Positions 43,466 to 55,198 of a DNA stretch of 64,000 nucleotides are shown in pieces (position 1 is the first letter of the stretch; each line of letters starts with the position of its first letter). The position numbers and the translations under genes were made by a program. The DNA is from Candidatus Auribacterota bacterium (GTDB taxonomy: Bacteria; Auribacterota; JAFGBW01; JAFGJP01), in the NCBI GenBank assembly GCA_023144635.1, contig JAGLFH010000062.1, positions 62,001 to 126,000 on the forward strand. Reading direction: 5' to 3'. Under the pieces are notes generated by a model. It was not told the DNA's origin and searched no databases. It saw only the letters and a list, made by a program, of their open reading frames with translations.

Positions 43466-46000
43466 CTATTCTTTACTATCTTCTTCATTATTTTCACTAG
43501 CAGAAGAATTTTCAGCATCAACATCATTTGCATCAGCATCAATGCCATTCTCACCGTCAACCGCAGCCTCTTTATCCTCTTCAACCTGTGTCACGGCAAC
43601 TACCTTATCAGTTTTACTAAGTCCTACTATTTTAACACCTTGAGTGTTTCTTCCTATAACTGAAATACCTTTTACAGGCATCCTTACCATTTTACCTAAA
43701 AGCGTTATAACCATTATCTCATCAGGATCATTGACTTTTAAAGCACCTACAACATGGCCGTTTCTTTCCGTTGTCTTTATGGCAATAATACCTTTACCGC
43801 CTCTTCCCTGAAGACGATATGCTTTAGCTTCCGTCCTCTTACCATGTCCATTTTCACAAATAGCAAGAAGAGAACCTTGAAGATCATGTCCTACAATTTC
43901 AGAAGCAACAACGTGATCTTTTTTGCCAAGTCTTATACCGATTACACCTGCAGCAGTTCTTCCCATCTCACGGATAGCATCCTGCGCAAAATGAATACTC
44001 AGCCCGTTTCTGGAAAGAAGTAGTATTGAATCACCTTCCTCACAAAACTTTGCCGATATAAGCTCATCATCTTCACGTATATTAATTGCACGTATACCAT
44101 TTTTACGAGGATTCGAAAATTCTTTTAGATTTGTTTTCTTTACTATTCCTTTTTTTGAACACATGAAAACAGAATATTTCTCATCAAATTTACGAACCTT
44201 TATCATGGCCGCAATAGAATCATCATTTGGAAGCGACAGTATATTTACAAGAGCTTTACCTTTCCATGTTCGGCCGCCTTCCGGTACCAGATAGACTTTT
44301 AGCCAGTGGAGCTGTCCCTTTTTTGTAAAAATAAGTATGTAATCATGCGTAGATGCGGTGAATAAATGCTCGACATAATCCTCACTTATCATGTTTACAC
44401 CAGAAACACCTTTTCCGCCTCTTTTCTGCTGGCGGTAAACGCTTACAGGTGTACGTTTGATATAACCACGATGACTTACTGTTATTACGCAACCCTGATC
44501 AGCTATAAGATCCTCAATATTAATATCTGTCTCATCAGCAACGATCTCAGTTCTACGCTCATCTTTATACTTCCTTTCCATATCATCCATATCTGTTTTT
44601 ATGATATTCAAGACTTTTTGTTCACTTGCAAGAATAGATTGAAGCCTTTCGATCTCTTTTATTAGGTTTAAATATTCCTTCTCTATTTTGTCAGATTCAA
44701 GATTTGTAAGCTGATATAAACGCATATTTAAAATAGCTTCTGCCTGCTCTTTACTTAAATCATATTTTGCTATCAGCTTTTTCTCTGCTAACTGACGATC
44801 ACCTGCCTTTTTTATGATCTTTATTATTTCATCAATGTTAGCAAGAGCTACCTTAAATCCTTCAAGGATATGCGCCCGCCTTTGTGCTTTATCAAGATCA
44901 AACTGCGTTGCTCTCCTGATAACATTTTTCCTGTGGTCGATAAATGCAAGGATCATATCTTTTACAGGCATTACTTTTGGCCGTCCATTATCTATAACAA
45001 GCATTATGGCATTAAAAGTTGTCTGCAGCTGAGTATGCTTGTAAAGTTTGTTAAGAACAACTTTACCATTTTCACCACGCTTCAGCTCAATAACGATCCT
45101 CATACCATCTTTATCCGACTCATCCCTAATATCAGAGATGCTTGTTATTACTTTACTGCGAACAAGAGATACCATCTTATCAAGAAGTGATGATTTATTT
45201 ACTGCGTAAGGTATTTCTGTTATTATTATCTGGTCTTTATTGTGCTTTCCTGGTTCTATACCTGCTTTACCGCGAAGCTTTATATGTCCTCTTCCGGTTT
45301 CATACATCTTTAGAATAGGATCTCTTCCGCAAATAATACCTCTGGTCGGAAAATCAGGACCTTTTAATACCTGCATGATATCTTTTACTCCAACATCAGG
45401 GTTCTCAATTATTAATCTCACCGTCTCTGCCAGTTCTACAACATTATGCGGCGGAATATTTGTTGCCATTCCTACGGCTATACCCGATGAACCGTTCAAA
45501 AGAAGAGTCGGTATTCGTGTAGGAAGGACTTTGGGTTCTTCAAGCGAACCATCAAAATTAGGCTGAAAATCAACGGTATTCTTTTCAATATTGTTCATCA
45601 GCTCTTCAGCAATACGCTCCATACGTGATTCTGTATAACGCATGGCCGCTGCATTATCTCCATCGATCGAACCAAAATTCCCCTGACCATCCACAAGAGT
45701 ATATCTCATAGCAAAACTCTGAGCCATCCTTACAAGAGCACCGTAGACCGATGAATCTCCGTGAGGATGATACTTACCTAAGACCTCTCCTACAACACGG
45801 GCACATTTTTTATAAGGTTTATTATGTAAAAGCCCTAATTCATGCATGGCATAAAGAACTCTTCGGTGTACCGGCTTTAGCCCGTCGCGCACATCAGGAA
45901 GAGCCCGCCCAACAATAACGCTCATAGAATAATCTATGTACGACGTTTTCATTTCCTCTTCAATAGAGATGGGAATTATTCTTTCGTTCCTTGTATACAT
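43466..46000 (-). CDS. gyrA: DNA gyrase subunit A
   Basis: 844 residues. Catalytic Tyr122 in [11 protein letters not shown], the DNA gate [14 protein letters not shown] (81-94), and the GyrA-box QQKRGGKG at the start of the C-terminal beta-pinwheel mark it as GyrA rather than ParC. The tail after about 805 is acidic ([13 protein letters not shown] to EEDSKE). AAAGGA precedes the ATG by ten bases. It lies 35 bases after gyrB. At the position of E. coli Asp87 there is Gly. Confidence 0.97.
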   Translation of the reverse strand: MYTRNERIIPISIEEEMKTSYIDYSMSVIVGRALPDVRDGLKPVHRRVLYAMHELGLLHNKPYKKCARVVGEVLGKYHPHGDSSVYGALVRMAQSFAMRYTLVDGQGNFGSIDGDNAAAMRYTESRMERIAEELMNNIEKNTVDFQPNFDGSLEEPKVLPTRIPTLLLNGSSGIAVGMATNIPPHNVVELAETVRLIIENPDVGVKDIMQVLKGPDFPTRGIICGRDPILKMYETGRGHIKLRGKAGIEPGKHNKDQIIITEIPYAVNKSSLLDKMVSLVRSKVITSISDIRDESDKDGMRIVIELKRGENGKVVLNKLYKHTQLQTTFNAIMLVIDNGRPKVMPVKDMILAFIDHRKNVIRRATQFDLDKAQRRAHILEGFKVALANIDEIIKIIKKAGDRQLAEKKLIAKYDLSKEQAEAILNMRLYQLTNLESDKIEKEYLNLIKEIERLQSILASEQKVLNIIKTDMDDMERKYKDERRTEIVADETDINIEDLIADQGCVITVSHRGYIKRTPVSVYRQQKRGGKGVSGVNMISEDYVEHLFTASTHDYILIFTKKGQLHWLKVYLVPEGGRTWKGKALVNILSLPNDDSIAAMIKVRKFDEKYSVFMCSKKGIVKKTNLKEFSNPRKNGIRAINIREDDELISAKFCEEGDSILLLSRNGLSIHFAQDAIREMGRTAAGVIGIRLGKKDHVVASEIVGHDLQGSLLAICENGHGKRTEAKAYRLQGRGGKGIIAIKTTERNGHVVGALKVNDPDEIMVITLLGKMVRMPVKGISVIGRNTQGVKIVGLSKTDKVVAVTQVEEDKEAAVDGENGIDADANDVDAENSSASENNEEDSKE

Positions 46001-46035
46001 CGCTTTTTATTTCCTTTCTCTGTTAATAAATAATT

Positions 46036-48447
<2,412 letters not shown>

Positions 48448-48613
48448 TCATTTTCCTCCATTCACTTACAAATTCATTATTCAGTGGTAATGACTGTGAT
48501 ACTAAAAAGATGCAAACGATAATACTTTTTTGGCTTTTTGTAAAGTGCTTTATATATTTACCGTTATGATACCCGTATTTCTTGCAACTCATCTACTGCA
48601 AATAAGTAACGGG

Positions 48614-48925
48614 TTAGATCACGCCAATTTTAAATCTTATATCTTTTATCTTTTTATTCTTAACTTGTATCCTTTTTAAAATATCCATTTTTGAAAAATT
48701 ATTAAGCTCGTTAAGCCAAACAGGTGAATCTACTTTTACTATCAGACACCTGCCCACAACACCTGTTGGCTCTGAATGCTTAGCAATAACTTCACCCACA
48801 ATCTCCTTCCATGAAGTAGCTATAAAAACATAGCTCATTCTTTCTTCAAGTCCGAGCTTTGCATATACACCCGGAAGGATATCTCCTATTGACTTTTCTC
48901 TGTTATTTTTGCCAATTCTTCTCAT
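48614..48925 (-). CDS. DUF721/DciA-like protein
   Basis: 103 residues. The N-terminal part (SIGDILPGVYAKLGLEERM, ATSWKEIVGEVIAKHSEP) and the later LIVKVDSPVWLNELNN fit the DUF721 family, including DciA, which loads the DnaB helicase in many bacteria. The gene overlaps the recF stop by one base (TAATG), so it is translationally coupled to recF. The 166 bases after it, before gyrB, hold a weak inverted pair ACCCGT/ACGGGT that may end the transcript or shape the gyrB leader. Confidence 0.78.
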   Translation of the reverse strand: MRRIGKNNREKSIGDILPGVYAKLGLEERMSYVFIATSWKEIVGEVIAKHSEPTGVVGRCLIVKVDSPVWLNELNNFSKMDILKRIQVKNKKIKDIRFKIGVI

Positions 48926-50025
48926 TATTTGGCAATATTACCTTTTTCAACTTTAAAAACATTTACCGACTTTCTACTTTTTAAGATCTCATTTAAAATA
49001 CTTTTTTCTGTTGTCATACAAAATATCTGCCTTTTCTCTCCAAAGATCTTATATAGATTTTCACGTCTATCCTCATCAAGCTCATTAAATATTTCATCCA
49101 AAAGCAAAGCAGGTTCGCTTGCAGAAAAAGATTTAATATTCTCTGCCTCAGCAAGTTTAAGAGCTATTCCTATACTTTTCCTTTGTCCGGCTGAAGCAAA
49201 TTTATTTGCAGGCCTTTTGTCTAATAAAAAACAAAGATTATCACGATGCGGACCTACAAGGGTATATTTCCTTTCCCTTTCCTTTAGGGAAGATTCTTCT
49301 AATTTCTTTTCATAATTTTTTGCTAATGCAACCTCATCTTCTCCGTCTACCTGAGAGACATATTGCAACTCAAGTTCTTCTCTTTCATAAGAGATCTTTT
49401 TAAGATTAAGCCTTGCAAATATACTAAGACGCTTTATCGCCTGTATTCTTGCTTTATAGATGCCTGAGCCAAGAGATATAAGTTTCTGTGTCCACACCTT
49501 TAACTGCCTGCGCGCAGAAGCCCCTTCCTTTTTAAGAAGTACATTCCTGAATCTCAATACCTTTTCATACTGAATAAGGGTTTTAAGGTAATCCGGTATA
49601 CTCTGTGAAAGCTGTATATCTAAAAAACGCCTTAAAGCTAAAGGTGACTGCATTACAAGATCAAGGTTGTCATTTGTAAAAAGAACTATAGGGAAAAGCC
49701 CTATAATTTTTTCTATTGTCGTAATAGATTCACTGTTTAAAAAAAAATTCTTCTTACTTTTTCCGTATAAAGCTTTGATCTTTTTAGGTGTTGTTGCAGT
49801 TTCTACTTGAGCCTGTAACAAAAACGATTCCACACCATAGCGTGGAATCTCAGAGATATTTTTTGTCTTAAAAGATCTCAATGTCGACAAAAAATATATT
49901 GCCTCCAGTATGTTTGTCTTACCTTGAGCATTTTTTCCAAAGAACACGTTCCAACATGGGCACAATTCCAATTCTGCCCTATATATATTTCTAAAATCTA
50001 TAATTGTAAAATCTTTTATCCACAA
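48925..50025 (-). CDS. recF: DNA repair protein RecF
   Basis: 366 residues from a TTG at 50025, chosen because GAGG lies five bases upstream and the protein then begins as M-WIKDFTIIDFRN, the normal RecF start. The GTG at 50046 would overlap dnaN and add seven residues. Walker A is FFGKNAQGKTNILEAI, the signature is KFASAGQRKSIGIALK, and Walker B is PALLLDEIFNELDEDRR. RecF binds DNA near gaps and helps RecR/RecO load RecA. It starts 8 bases after the dnaN stop. Confidence 0.95.
   Translation of the reverse strand: MWIKDFTIIDFRNIYRAELELCPCWNVFFGKNAQGKTNILEAIYFLSTLRSFKTKNISEIPRYGVESFLLQAQVETATTPKKIKALYGKSKKNFFLNSESITTIEKIIGLFPIVLFTNDNLDLVMQSPLALRRFLDIQLSQSIPDYLKTLIQYEKVLRFRNVLLKKEGASARRQLKVWTQKLISLGSGIYKARIQAIKRLSIFARLNLKKISYEREELELQYVSQVDGEDEVALAKNYEKKLEESSLKERERKYTLVGPHRDNLCFLLDKRPANKFASAGQRKSIGIALKLAEAENIKSFSASEPALLLDEIFNELDEDRRENLYKIFGEKRQIFCMTTEKSILNEILKSRKSVNVFKVEKGNIAK
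50016..50024 (+). promoter_or_regulatory. DnaA-box consensus match in recF start
   Basis: TTATCCACA, an exact match to the DnaA-box consensus, lies next to the recF start codon, within its codons 2-4. Single boxes occur by chance and also serve as control sites; no cluster of boxes was seen near it. Confidence 0.35.
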
Positions 50026-50032
50026 ATTGACC

Positions 50033-51133
50033 TCAGTTTGAAACACGCATTGGCATTATAACGTGCAAAAATTCTTTATCGGTAGTAATAACACCTGCTG
50101 TTGAATTTTCAGGGAACATTATTGTAAATTCTTTTTCCTCAATATTTTTCATAACATCCATCAGGTATCCAGGATTAAATGCTGTAATAAAATCGCCCCC
50201 GTCATAATCAATGGATATTTCTTCCTTAGCCTCACCAAGTTCCGGTGTATTTGCTGAAAGAACACAGCTACCTTTTGAAAAAGTAAGCTTTACGGAGTTT
50301 GCCCTTTCACTTGTAAAAAGCGAAGTTCTTGTCAAAGCATCCAAAAAAGTCTGTCTATTTATTTTTATAGGAACACCTGTACCCTTAGGAATAACAGCGT
50401 CATAGTTAGGGAAATTACCTTCTATTAATTTTGTTATAAGAGAAAAATTTCCCACCGAGAACTTTACCTGATTTTCACGAAAATATACTGTAAGATCTTC
50501 TTCCGAATCAAGAAGTTTTGAAAGTCCCTGTACTGTTTTTGAAGGAATAATAAAATCTGCTTTTACATCTTTTCTTTTACTTGTCTCAATACTTACGAAA
50601 GAAAGTCTTCTGCCGTCTGTAGAAACAGCTGTTATCTTATTTCCGTTGAAAATAAAATAAATACCATTTAAAACATAACGAGATTCATCCTTTGATACAG
50701 CAAAAGCAGTCCGCTTAACTATTTTCTTAACATTTTTTGTGTCCATAGTCCACGAATCAGCCTTGTTAAACTCAGGAAGCTTAGGAAAATCCTCACCCGG
50801 AAGCCCAAGAAGCTTTAACTGAATATGAGGTTTACAAATTATTTCTGCGACATTACTGTCATTAATATCAATAGTTATTGGCTGATCAGGAAGAGATTTG
50901 ATTATATCAAAAAGCTTTTTCGCAGGAAGAGCTGCTTTACCTGGTTTTATTACTTCTGCAGGACATAATGAGTTAATGCTTATCTCAAGATCAGTTGAAA
51001 CTATCTCCAATGTCTTGTCTTTTGCATCAAGAAGTATATTTGCAAGAATAGGTAATGTGCTTTTTGGATTAACGATATTCTGAGCATGCTGTAAATGATT
51101 CAAAAGATCGCCTTTTGAACAAATAATCTTCAT
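50033..51133 (-). CDS. dnaN: DNA polymerase III sliding clamp (beta)
   Basis: 366 residues, three clamp domains of equal size. Signatures: MKIICSKGDLLNHLQHAQNI, STLPILANILLDA, DESRYVLNGIYFIF in domain two, and the C-terminal VIMPMRVSN, close to the usual MPMR end. GGAGG lies six bases before the ATG. It gives processivity to the polymerase. The canonical order dnaA-dnaN-recF is broken, since upstream of dnaN lie an AT-rich gap and the divergent glyS. Confidence 0.96.
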   Translation of the reverse strand: MKIICSKGDLLNHLQHAQNIVNPKSTLPILANILLDAKDKTLEIVSTDLEISINSLCPAEVIKPGKAALPAKKLFDIIKSLPDQPITIDINDSNVAEIICKPHIQLKLLGLPGEDFPKLPEFNKADSWTMDTKNVKKIVKRTAFAVSKDESRYVLNGIYFIFNGNKITAVSTDGRRLSFVSIETSKRKDVKADFIIPSKTVQGLSKLLDSEEDLTVYFRENQVKFSVGNFSLITKLIEGNFPNYDAVIPKGTGVPIKINRQTFLDALTRTSLFTSERANSVKLTFSKGSCVLSANTPELGEAKEEISIDYDGGDFITAFNPGYLMDVMKNIEEKEFTIMFPENSTAGVITTDKEFLHVIMPMRVSN

Positions 51134-51608
51134 GAAAATCCTCCAATTCTAAGTAATATAAAGTAAATATTATTAAGTAATATATATATAATAAATACTA
51201 AAAAAATACTAGTAAAATTATGTATATATTAGATAAAAAATCGTAGTATTATTATACATTGCAATAAAGAAAGTTAATGAATACAATATAAAGCTTTTAT
51301 ATCCTGTATTTTTCATAAAAATAGACGATTGGGAGTTTTTATTACTTTTTAGCAGAAAATTTTAGGAAAAGCATAAGACAAAAGATTTGTATACACTTTG
51401 TTCTCGTGCTATTTTATAGGAAAAGGAAGATTTTATTCGTCTCTTTTTACCAGAGGCAAACGGATTATACCGCATCTCCTTCGTTGTCAGTCATTCGCAG
51501 TATGTTATACAGCTTCTTGTCTGACGCCTTGTATCTGCGATATACTCCATTCGTGAAAAAAACAGAACGTTTTTTTATAGTTTTTTTAAGGATAAAATGG
51601 AGGATTTA
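51134..51608. other. AT-rich divergent gap dnaN/glyS, weak origin candidate
   Basis: 475 bases. From 51140 to 51260 nearly all bases are A/T (for example TAATATATATATAATAAATA), a possible unwinding zone. Genes point away on both sides (dnaN to serS left, glyS onward right). No cluster of TTATNCACA boxes was found. Near glyS, TCGCAG (51495)/CTGCGA (51535) with ATACAG/CTTGTAT inside forms a stem that may be part of the glyS leader. A T-box was not recognised. Confidence 0.35.
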
Positions 51609-52925
51609 ATGAGCAAAATAAAACCAGTTGATCTAATGAGCGAACTTGTATCTCTTTGCAAGAGAAAAGGATTCATTTTTCAATCAAGTGAGATCTATGG
51701 CGGCATAAATAGCTGCTATGACTTTGGACCCTTAGGAGTTGCTTTAAAAAACAATATAAAAAAGCTCTGGTGGGAAACGATGACATTCCGGTCTGATATT
51801 GAAGGGATCGATGCAAGCATTATAATGCACCCCAGAGTCTGGGAAGCATCAGGACATGTAGAAAATTTTACTGACCCCCTTATTGACTGCAAAAAATGTA
51901 AAAAAAGATTCCGTGAAGACAATATAGAGGATAAAAAACAATGCCCTGAATGCGGGGGAGAACTAACTGAAGCCCGCAACTTTAACCTAATGTTTAAAAC
52001 TTTTATCGGTCCTGTTGAAGATAAGGCATCAATAGCATATTTAAGACCCGAAACAGCTCAGGGTATCTATGTTAATTTCCTTAATGTCCAAGGATCATGC
52101 AGACAAAAACTTCCATTTGGAATAGCACAAATAGGTAAAGCATTTAGAAATGAAATAACTCCAGGTAACTTCATCTTCCGCACCAGAGAATTCGAGCAAA
52201 TGGAAATGCAATATTTTGTCTATCCTGAACAAGCAGATGAAAAGTTCGAATACTGGAAAGAACAGCGAATAAAGTGGCATAGAGATGTCCTTGGCCTTAA
52301 TGGAGAGAGTTTACGCTTTCATCAGCATGGCGCAAATGAACTTGCTCATTATGCAAAAGATGCTTTTGACATAGAATTTAAATATCCTTTCGGATGGCAG
52401 GAAATAGAAGGAATACACAACAGAACAGACTATGATCTGAAACAGCATATGGAATATTCAAAAAAAGATCTTAAGTTTTTTGATGAAGGGAAAAAAGAAC
52501 GCATTACTCCTTACATTATTGAAACATCTGTTGGAGTAGAAAGGACACTTCTGACTATTCTGGTAAATGCTTTCACAAAAGAAGATGATAAAAACGGAGA
52601 AAGAATAGTACTTAAACTCCATCCTCGTGTCGCCCCGTATAAAGCTGCAATATTCCCTCTTGTTAAAAAAGACGGAATGCCTGAAATAGCCAGAAAGATC
52701 GAAGATGATCTCAGAAGCGAATTTCATATCTTTTTTGACATGTCAGGTTCAATAGGAAGACGCTACAGAAGACAGGACGAGATCGGTACTCCTTTCTGTT
52801 TTACAGTTGATGGTGAAACATCAAAAGATGAAACAGTGACCATTAGGGATAGAGACACTATGGAACAAAAAAGAATAAATATAAGCGATATTAGAGAGAC
52901 TCTTCGAAAAAGGATAGCATTATGA
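51609..52925 (+). CDS. glyS: Glycyl-tRNA synthetase, one-chain class II type
   Basis: 438 residues from the ATG at 51609, five bases after GGAGG; the earlier ATG at 51597 lies in that ribosome site. Signatures: GFIFQSSEIYGGINSCYDFG, the zinc-like pairs CKKC and CPEC, RPETAQGIYVNF, the motif 2 RNEITPGNFIFRTREFEQME, and SVGVERTLL (motif 3). This is the alpha2 type of archaea, eukaryotes and some bacteria, not the alpha2-beta2 type. The stop overlaps the next start by four bases. Confidence 0.96.
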   Translation: MSKIKPVDLMSELVSLCKRKGFIFQSSEIYGGINSCYDFGPLGVALKNNIKKLWWETMTFRSDIEGIDASIIMHPRVWEASGHVENFTDPLIDCKKCKKRFREDNIEDKKQCPECGGELTEARNFNLMFKTFIGPVEDKASIAYLRPETAQGIYVNFLNVQGSCRQKLPFGIAQIGKAFRNEITPGNFIFRTREFEQMEMQYFVYPEQADEKFEYWKEQRIKWHRDVLGLNGESLRFHQHGANELAHYAKDAFDIEFKYPFGWQEIEGIHNRTDYDLKQHMEYSKKDLKFFDEGKKERITPYIIETSVGVERTLLTILVNAFTKEDDKNGERIVLKLHPRVAPYKAAIFPLVKKDGMPEIARKIEDDLRSEFHIFFDMSGSIGRRYRRQDEIGTPFCFTVDGETSKDETVTIRDRDTMEQKRINISDIRETLRKRIAL

Positions 52926-53266
52926 AGCAAAAAGGGTATTTTCTTATCATGATGTTTTTTATTATGATCATCCTTTCTGCACTTGCAGCAGCATACTCGA
53001 CATTTGTTATAAGACAGCTAAAAACAGCAAAGATACTGGAAAATAACGTAGTTAAACAGCATATAGCGATGAGCGGTATAAGATACGCCAAGTACTGCCT
53101 TAAAAAAGATGTTACTTTCAGAAAAACACCTTCGCCTGTCGCTTGCGGAACCGGATATTTTTCTCTTCAAATATCTTCAAAAGATAAACACTTTATAATA
53201 GAAAGCAAAGCTTTTTTAAATGACAAGGACGAACCCAAAAACATAAAACATATTTATAAAAAATAA
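52922..53266 (+). CDS. PilX-like minor pilin or membrane-anchored protein
   Basis: 114 residues. It starts MKQKGYFLIMMFFIMIILSA, a short basic head and hydrophobic helix of the type IV pilin N-terminus class seen in PilX-like minor pilins (the GxxL/F processing position after MKQKG). After it come LKTAKILENNVVKQHIAMSG and an RYAKYCL helix, then a small Cys-containing domain (SPVACGTGYFS). It overlaps glyS by four bases (ATGA). It would be a subunit or regulator of the pilus built by the PilMNOPQ set; the family is only a resemblance. Confidence 0.6.
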   Translation: MKQKGYFLIMMFFIMIILSALAAAYSTFVIRQLKTAKILENNVVKQHIAMSGIRYAKYCLKKDVTFRKTPSPVACGTGYFSLQISSKDKHFIIESKAFLNDKDEPKNIKHIYKK

Positions 53267-53268
53267 TC

Positions 53269-54111
53269 ATGAAAAAGATTTCTTCCGAACAAATTATTGA
53301 TGCTCTACAAAAAGCCGTTATTCGTGCAAATGTTTCTCTTGATGCAAATATAATAGCAATGCTGCGTAATGCAATTAAAAAAGAGGAAAATGAACTTGCA
53401 TTAAAAATATTGAACATACTGCTTGAAAACGCTGAAATTTCACTTTCAAGAAACACTCCACTTTGTCAGGATACAGGTGTTGCTGTTTTATTTGTAACAA
53501 TAGGAAGTAACGTCAGCATAAAAGGCATGCCTCTTGAAAAAGCCATTAACGAAGGAATAAAAGAGGGATATGAAAAGGGCTTTCTTAGAAAATCTATTGT
53601 ATCCTCACCTATTAAAAGGATCAATACCAACACAAACACACCAACTATAATTCATTACAATTATACAGAAGGAGAAGAGTTTATTATTGATCTTCTCATA
53701 AAAGGAGGAGGATGCGAAAATAAAAGCGCTTTAAAGATGCTAAAGCCCTCCGATGGCATTAATGGTATAAATGATTTTGTTATTGATACCGTTAAATGCG
53801 CAGGAGCTGCCGCTTGCCCTCCATTTTTTATAGGTATTGGCCTTGGAGGAAATTTTGAAAAATGTGCACTTCTTGCAAAAAAGGCACTTCTTCGAGATGT
53901 GGGTGCTTTTAATTCAAAAGAGTATTTAAAGAGTATGGAAGTGGAGTTATTATCTAAAATAAATAAGTTATCAATAGGCCCAATGGGTGTGTCTGGAAAA
54001 ACAACAGCTTTTTCTGTAGCAATTGAAGAAGCGCCCTGCCATATTGCATCCTTACCTGTTGCTGTTAATATAGATTGCCATAGCCACAGACACAGAAGGA
54101 TAGTATTTTGA
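53269..54111 (+). CDS. Fumarase/tartrate dehydratase alpha subunit (Fe-S class I)
   Basis: 280 residues of the TtdA/FumA N-terminal domain. Three Fe-S Cys are visible: SRNTPLCQDTGVAV, KGGGCENKSAL, and GAAACPPFFIGIG, which hold the [4Fe-4S] cluster. PTIIHYNY and GPMGVSGKTTAFSVAIEEAP are family motifs. Together with the next gene it makes the two-chain form, in contrast to the fused FumA of E. coli. It starts two bases after the PilX-like gene. It should convert fumarate and malate, though tartrate or mesaconate cannot be excluded. Confidence 0.9.
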   Translation: MKKISSEQIIDALQKAVIRANVSLDANIIAMLRNAIKKEENELALKILNILLENAEISLSRNTPLCQDTGVAVLFVTIGSNVSIKGMPLEKAINEGIKEGYEKGFLRKSIVSSPIKRINTNTNTPTIIHYNYTEGEEFIIDLLIKGGGCENKSALKMLKPSDGINGINDFVIDTVKCAGAAACPPFFIGIGLGGNFEKCALLAKKALLRDVGAFNSKEYLKSMEVELLSKINKLSIGPMGVSGKTTAFSVAIEEAPCHIASLPVAVNIDCHSHRHRRIVF

Positions 54112-54659
54112 AGACCATTAAATTAGATCTTCCGTTAGCCGAAAAACAGATCATTCAGATACGATCAGGAGATTTTGTGGAATTAAGCGGTTTTGTATAC
54201 ACAATGCGTGATGCTGCTCATAAAAGAATCTCTGAAATGATAGAAAAAGGTGAGACTTTACCGTTTGAGCTAAAAGATTCATCCATATATTATGTAGGCC
54301 CCACCCCTTCGCCTGATAATGCATTCCCGTTTGGTGCTGCAGGACCGACAACTTCAGACAGGATGGATACATATGCACCCATTATGCTTTCAAATGGTGT
54401 AAAAATAATGATAGGAAAAGGTAAAAGAAGCTCCAATATTGTCAAACTAATAGAAAAGCACAATGCATTATATCTTGCAACAATAGGAGGAGCAGGATCA
54501 TTTCTTGCCAAAAAGATCATCTCTTCAAAAAACATAGCTTTTAAGGATCTGGGCACAGAAGCAATACAGCTAATTGAAATAAAAGATTTTCCATGCATAG
54601 TAATTAATGATTCACATGGAAATGATTTTTATAGAGGTCTGAGTGCTATCGCACCATGA
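54108..54659 (+). CDS. Fumarase/tartrate dehydratase beta subunit (Fe-S class I)
   Basis: 183 residues of the FumA C-terminal/TtdB domain: RDAAHKRISEMIEKGE, YYVGPTPSPDNAFPFGAAGP, TTSDRMDTYAP, IGKGKRS and the ATIGGAGSFLAKKI loop, ending FPCIVINDSHGNDFY. The start is TTG at 54108, overlapping the alpha stop (TTGA), with AAGGA seven bases upstream. It forms the substrate lid of the cluster in the alpha chain. No other tricarboxylic acid cycle gene is near. Confidence 0.9.
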   Translation: MKTIKLDLPLAEKQIIQIRSGDFVELSGFVYTMRDAAHKRISEMIEKGETLPFELKDSSIYYVGPTPSPDNAFPFGAAGPTTSDRMDTYAPIMLSNGVKIMIGKGKRSSNIVKLIEKHNALYLATIGGAGSFLAKKIISSKNIAFKDLGTEAIQLIEIKDFPCIVINDSHGNDFYRGLSAIAP

Positions 54660-54742
54660 TTATAATAAATTTGCGAGTACACAGAGAGCACAGAGACAAC
54701 ACGAAGAAAAGTTATCATGGGATAGTAGTGCATTTTAGGCAC
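54660..54742. repeat. Short repeat fragments after fumarase
   Basis: ACACAGAGAGCACAGAGACA (54675) belongs to the CACAGA family, and GTGCATTTTAGGCACTTAT (54728) is like the end part of the 140-bp repeat (copies A and B). Confidence 0.5.
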
Positions 54743-55198
54743 TTATTCCTGACCTGAATCGTCTTTTGCAATATTATCCGAAAAGAAACTCGTTCGAGTT
54801 TCTCCGTTTATTTTTAAAAGGCCGTCATTATATATAATCTTAAGTCCCTGTTCACGCGTTAGTGTCATGTAAGTCAAACACTCTATTATTTTATAATATG
54901 TTTTTTTAAGATTTATTGTTTCAGAAAGGGTGGATTTTACTTTTTCACGAAAGTGAATATATTTTCCACCTTTAATTCGTAAATAAACCAAATAAACATT
55001 GCTTTGACCTGTAAAACAGGAATAAAGCCATTCATCTGTTTTTATATTCAAGAATTTTTCCCATCCAAAAGGAGAAATATACTCTTCTTTATATAAAGCA
55101 GCATTATCTGTTATAAAATCCTCATCCTCTATAAAAGTAATTATTCCATCAGCCGGGAATATTTCTTGAAACAATTCCTGAAATTTTCTCTTAAACAT
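54743..55198 (-). CDS. Unknown soluble protein following rnc
   Basis: 151 residues from the ATG at 55198, which overlaps the rnc stop by eight bases and has AAAGGA 11 bases upstream; the longer frame to 55312 would run inside rnc. No domain is recognised. Features are an FPADGIITFIEDEDFI strand pair, FGWEKFLNIKTDEWLYSCF, VYLVYLRIKGGKYIHF and a helical YYKIIECLTYMTLT. No signal peptide or membrane helix. Translation coupled to rnc. Confidence 0.6.
   Translation of the reverse strand: MFKRKFQELFQEIFPADGIITFIEDEDFITDNAALYKEEYISPFGWEKFLNIKTDEWLYSCFTGQSNVYLVYLRIKGGKYIHFREKVKSTLSETINLKKTYYKIIECLTYMTLTREQGLKIIYNDGLLKINGETRTSFFSDNIAKDDSGQE

Noticed and set aside
51134-51608. T-box riboswitch before glyS
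   Set aside because: The leader lacks a recognisable T-box sequence and a specifier loop; only a weak stem is present.
51406-51609. 67-codon frame before glyS
   Set aside because: Starts with GTG, lacks a ribosome site, and ends inside the glyS ribosome site. Low-complexity and likely the leader or chance frame.
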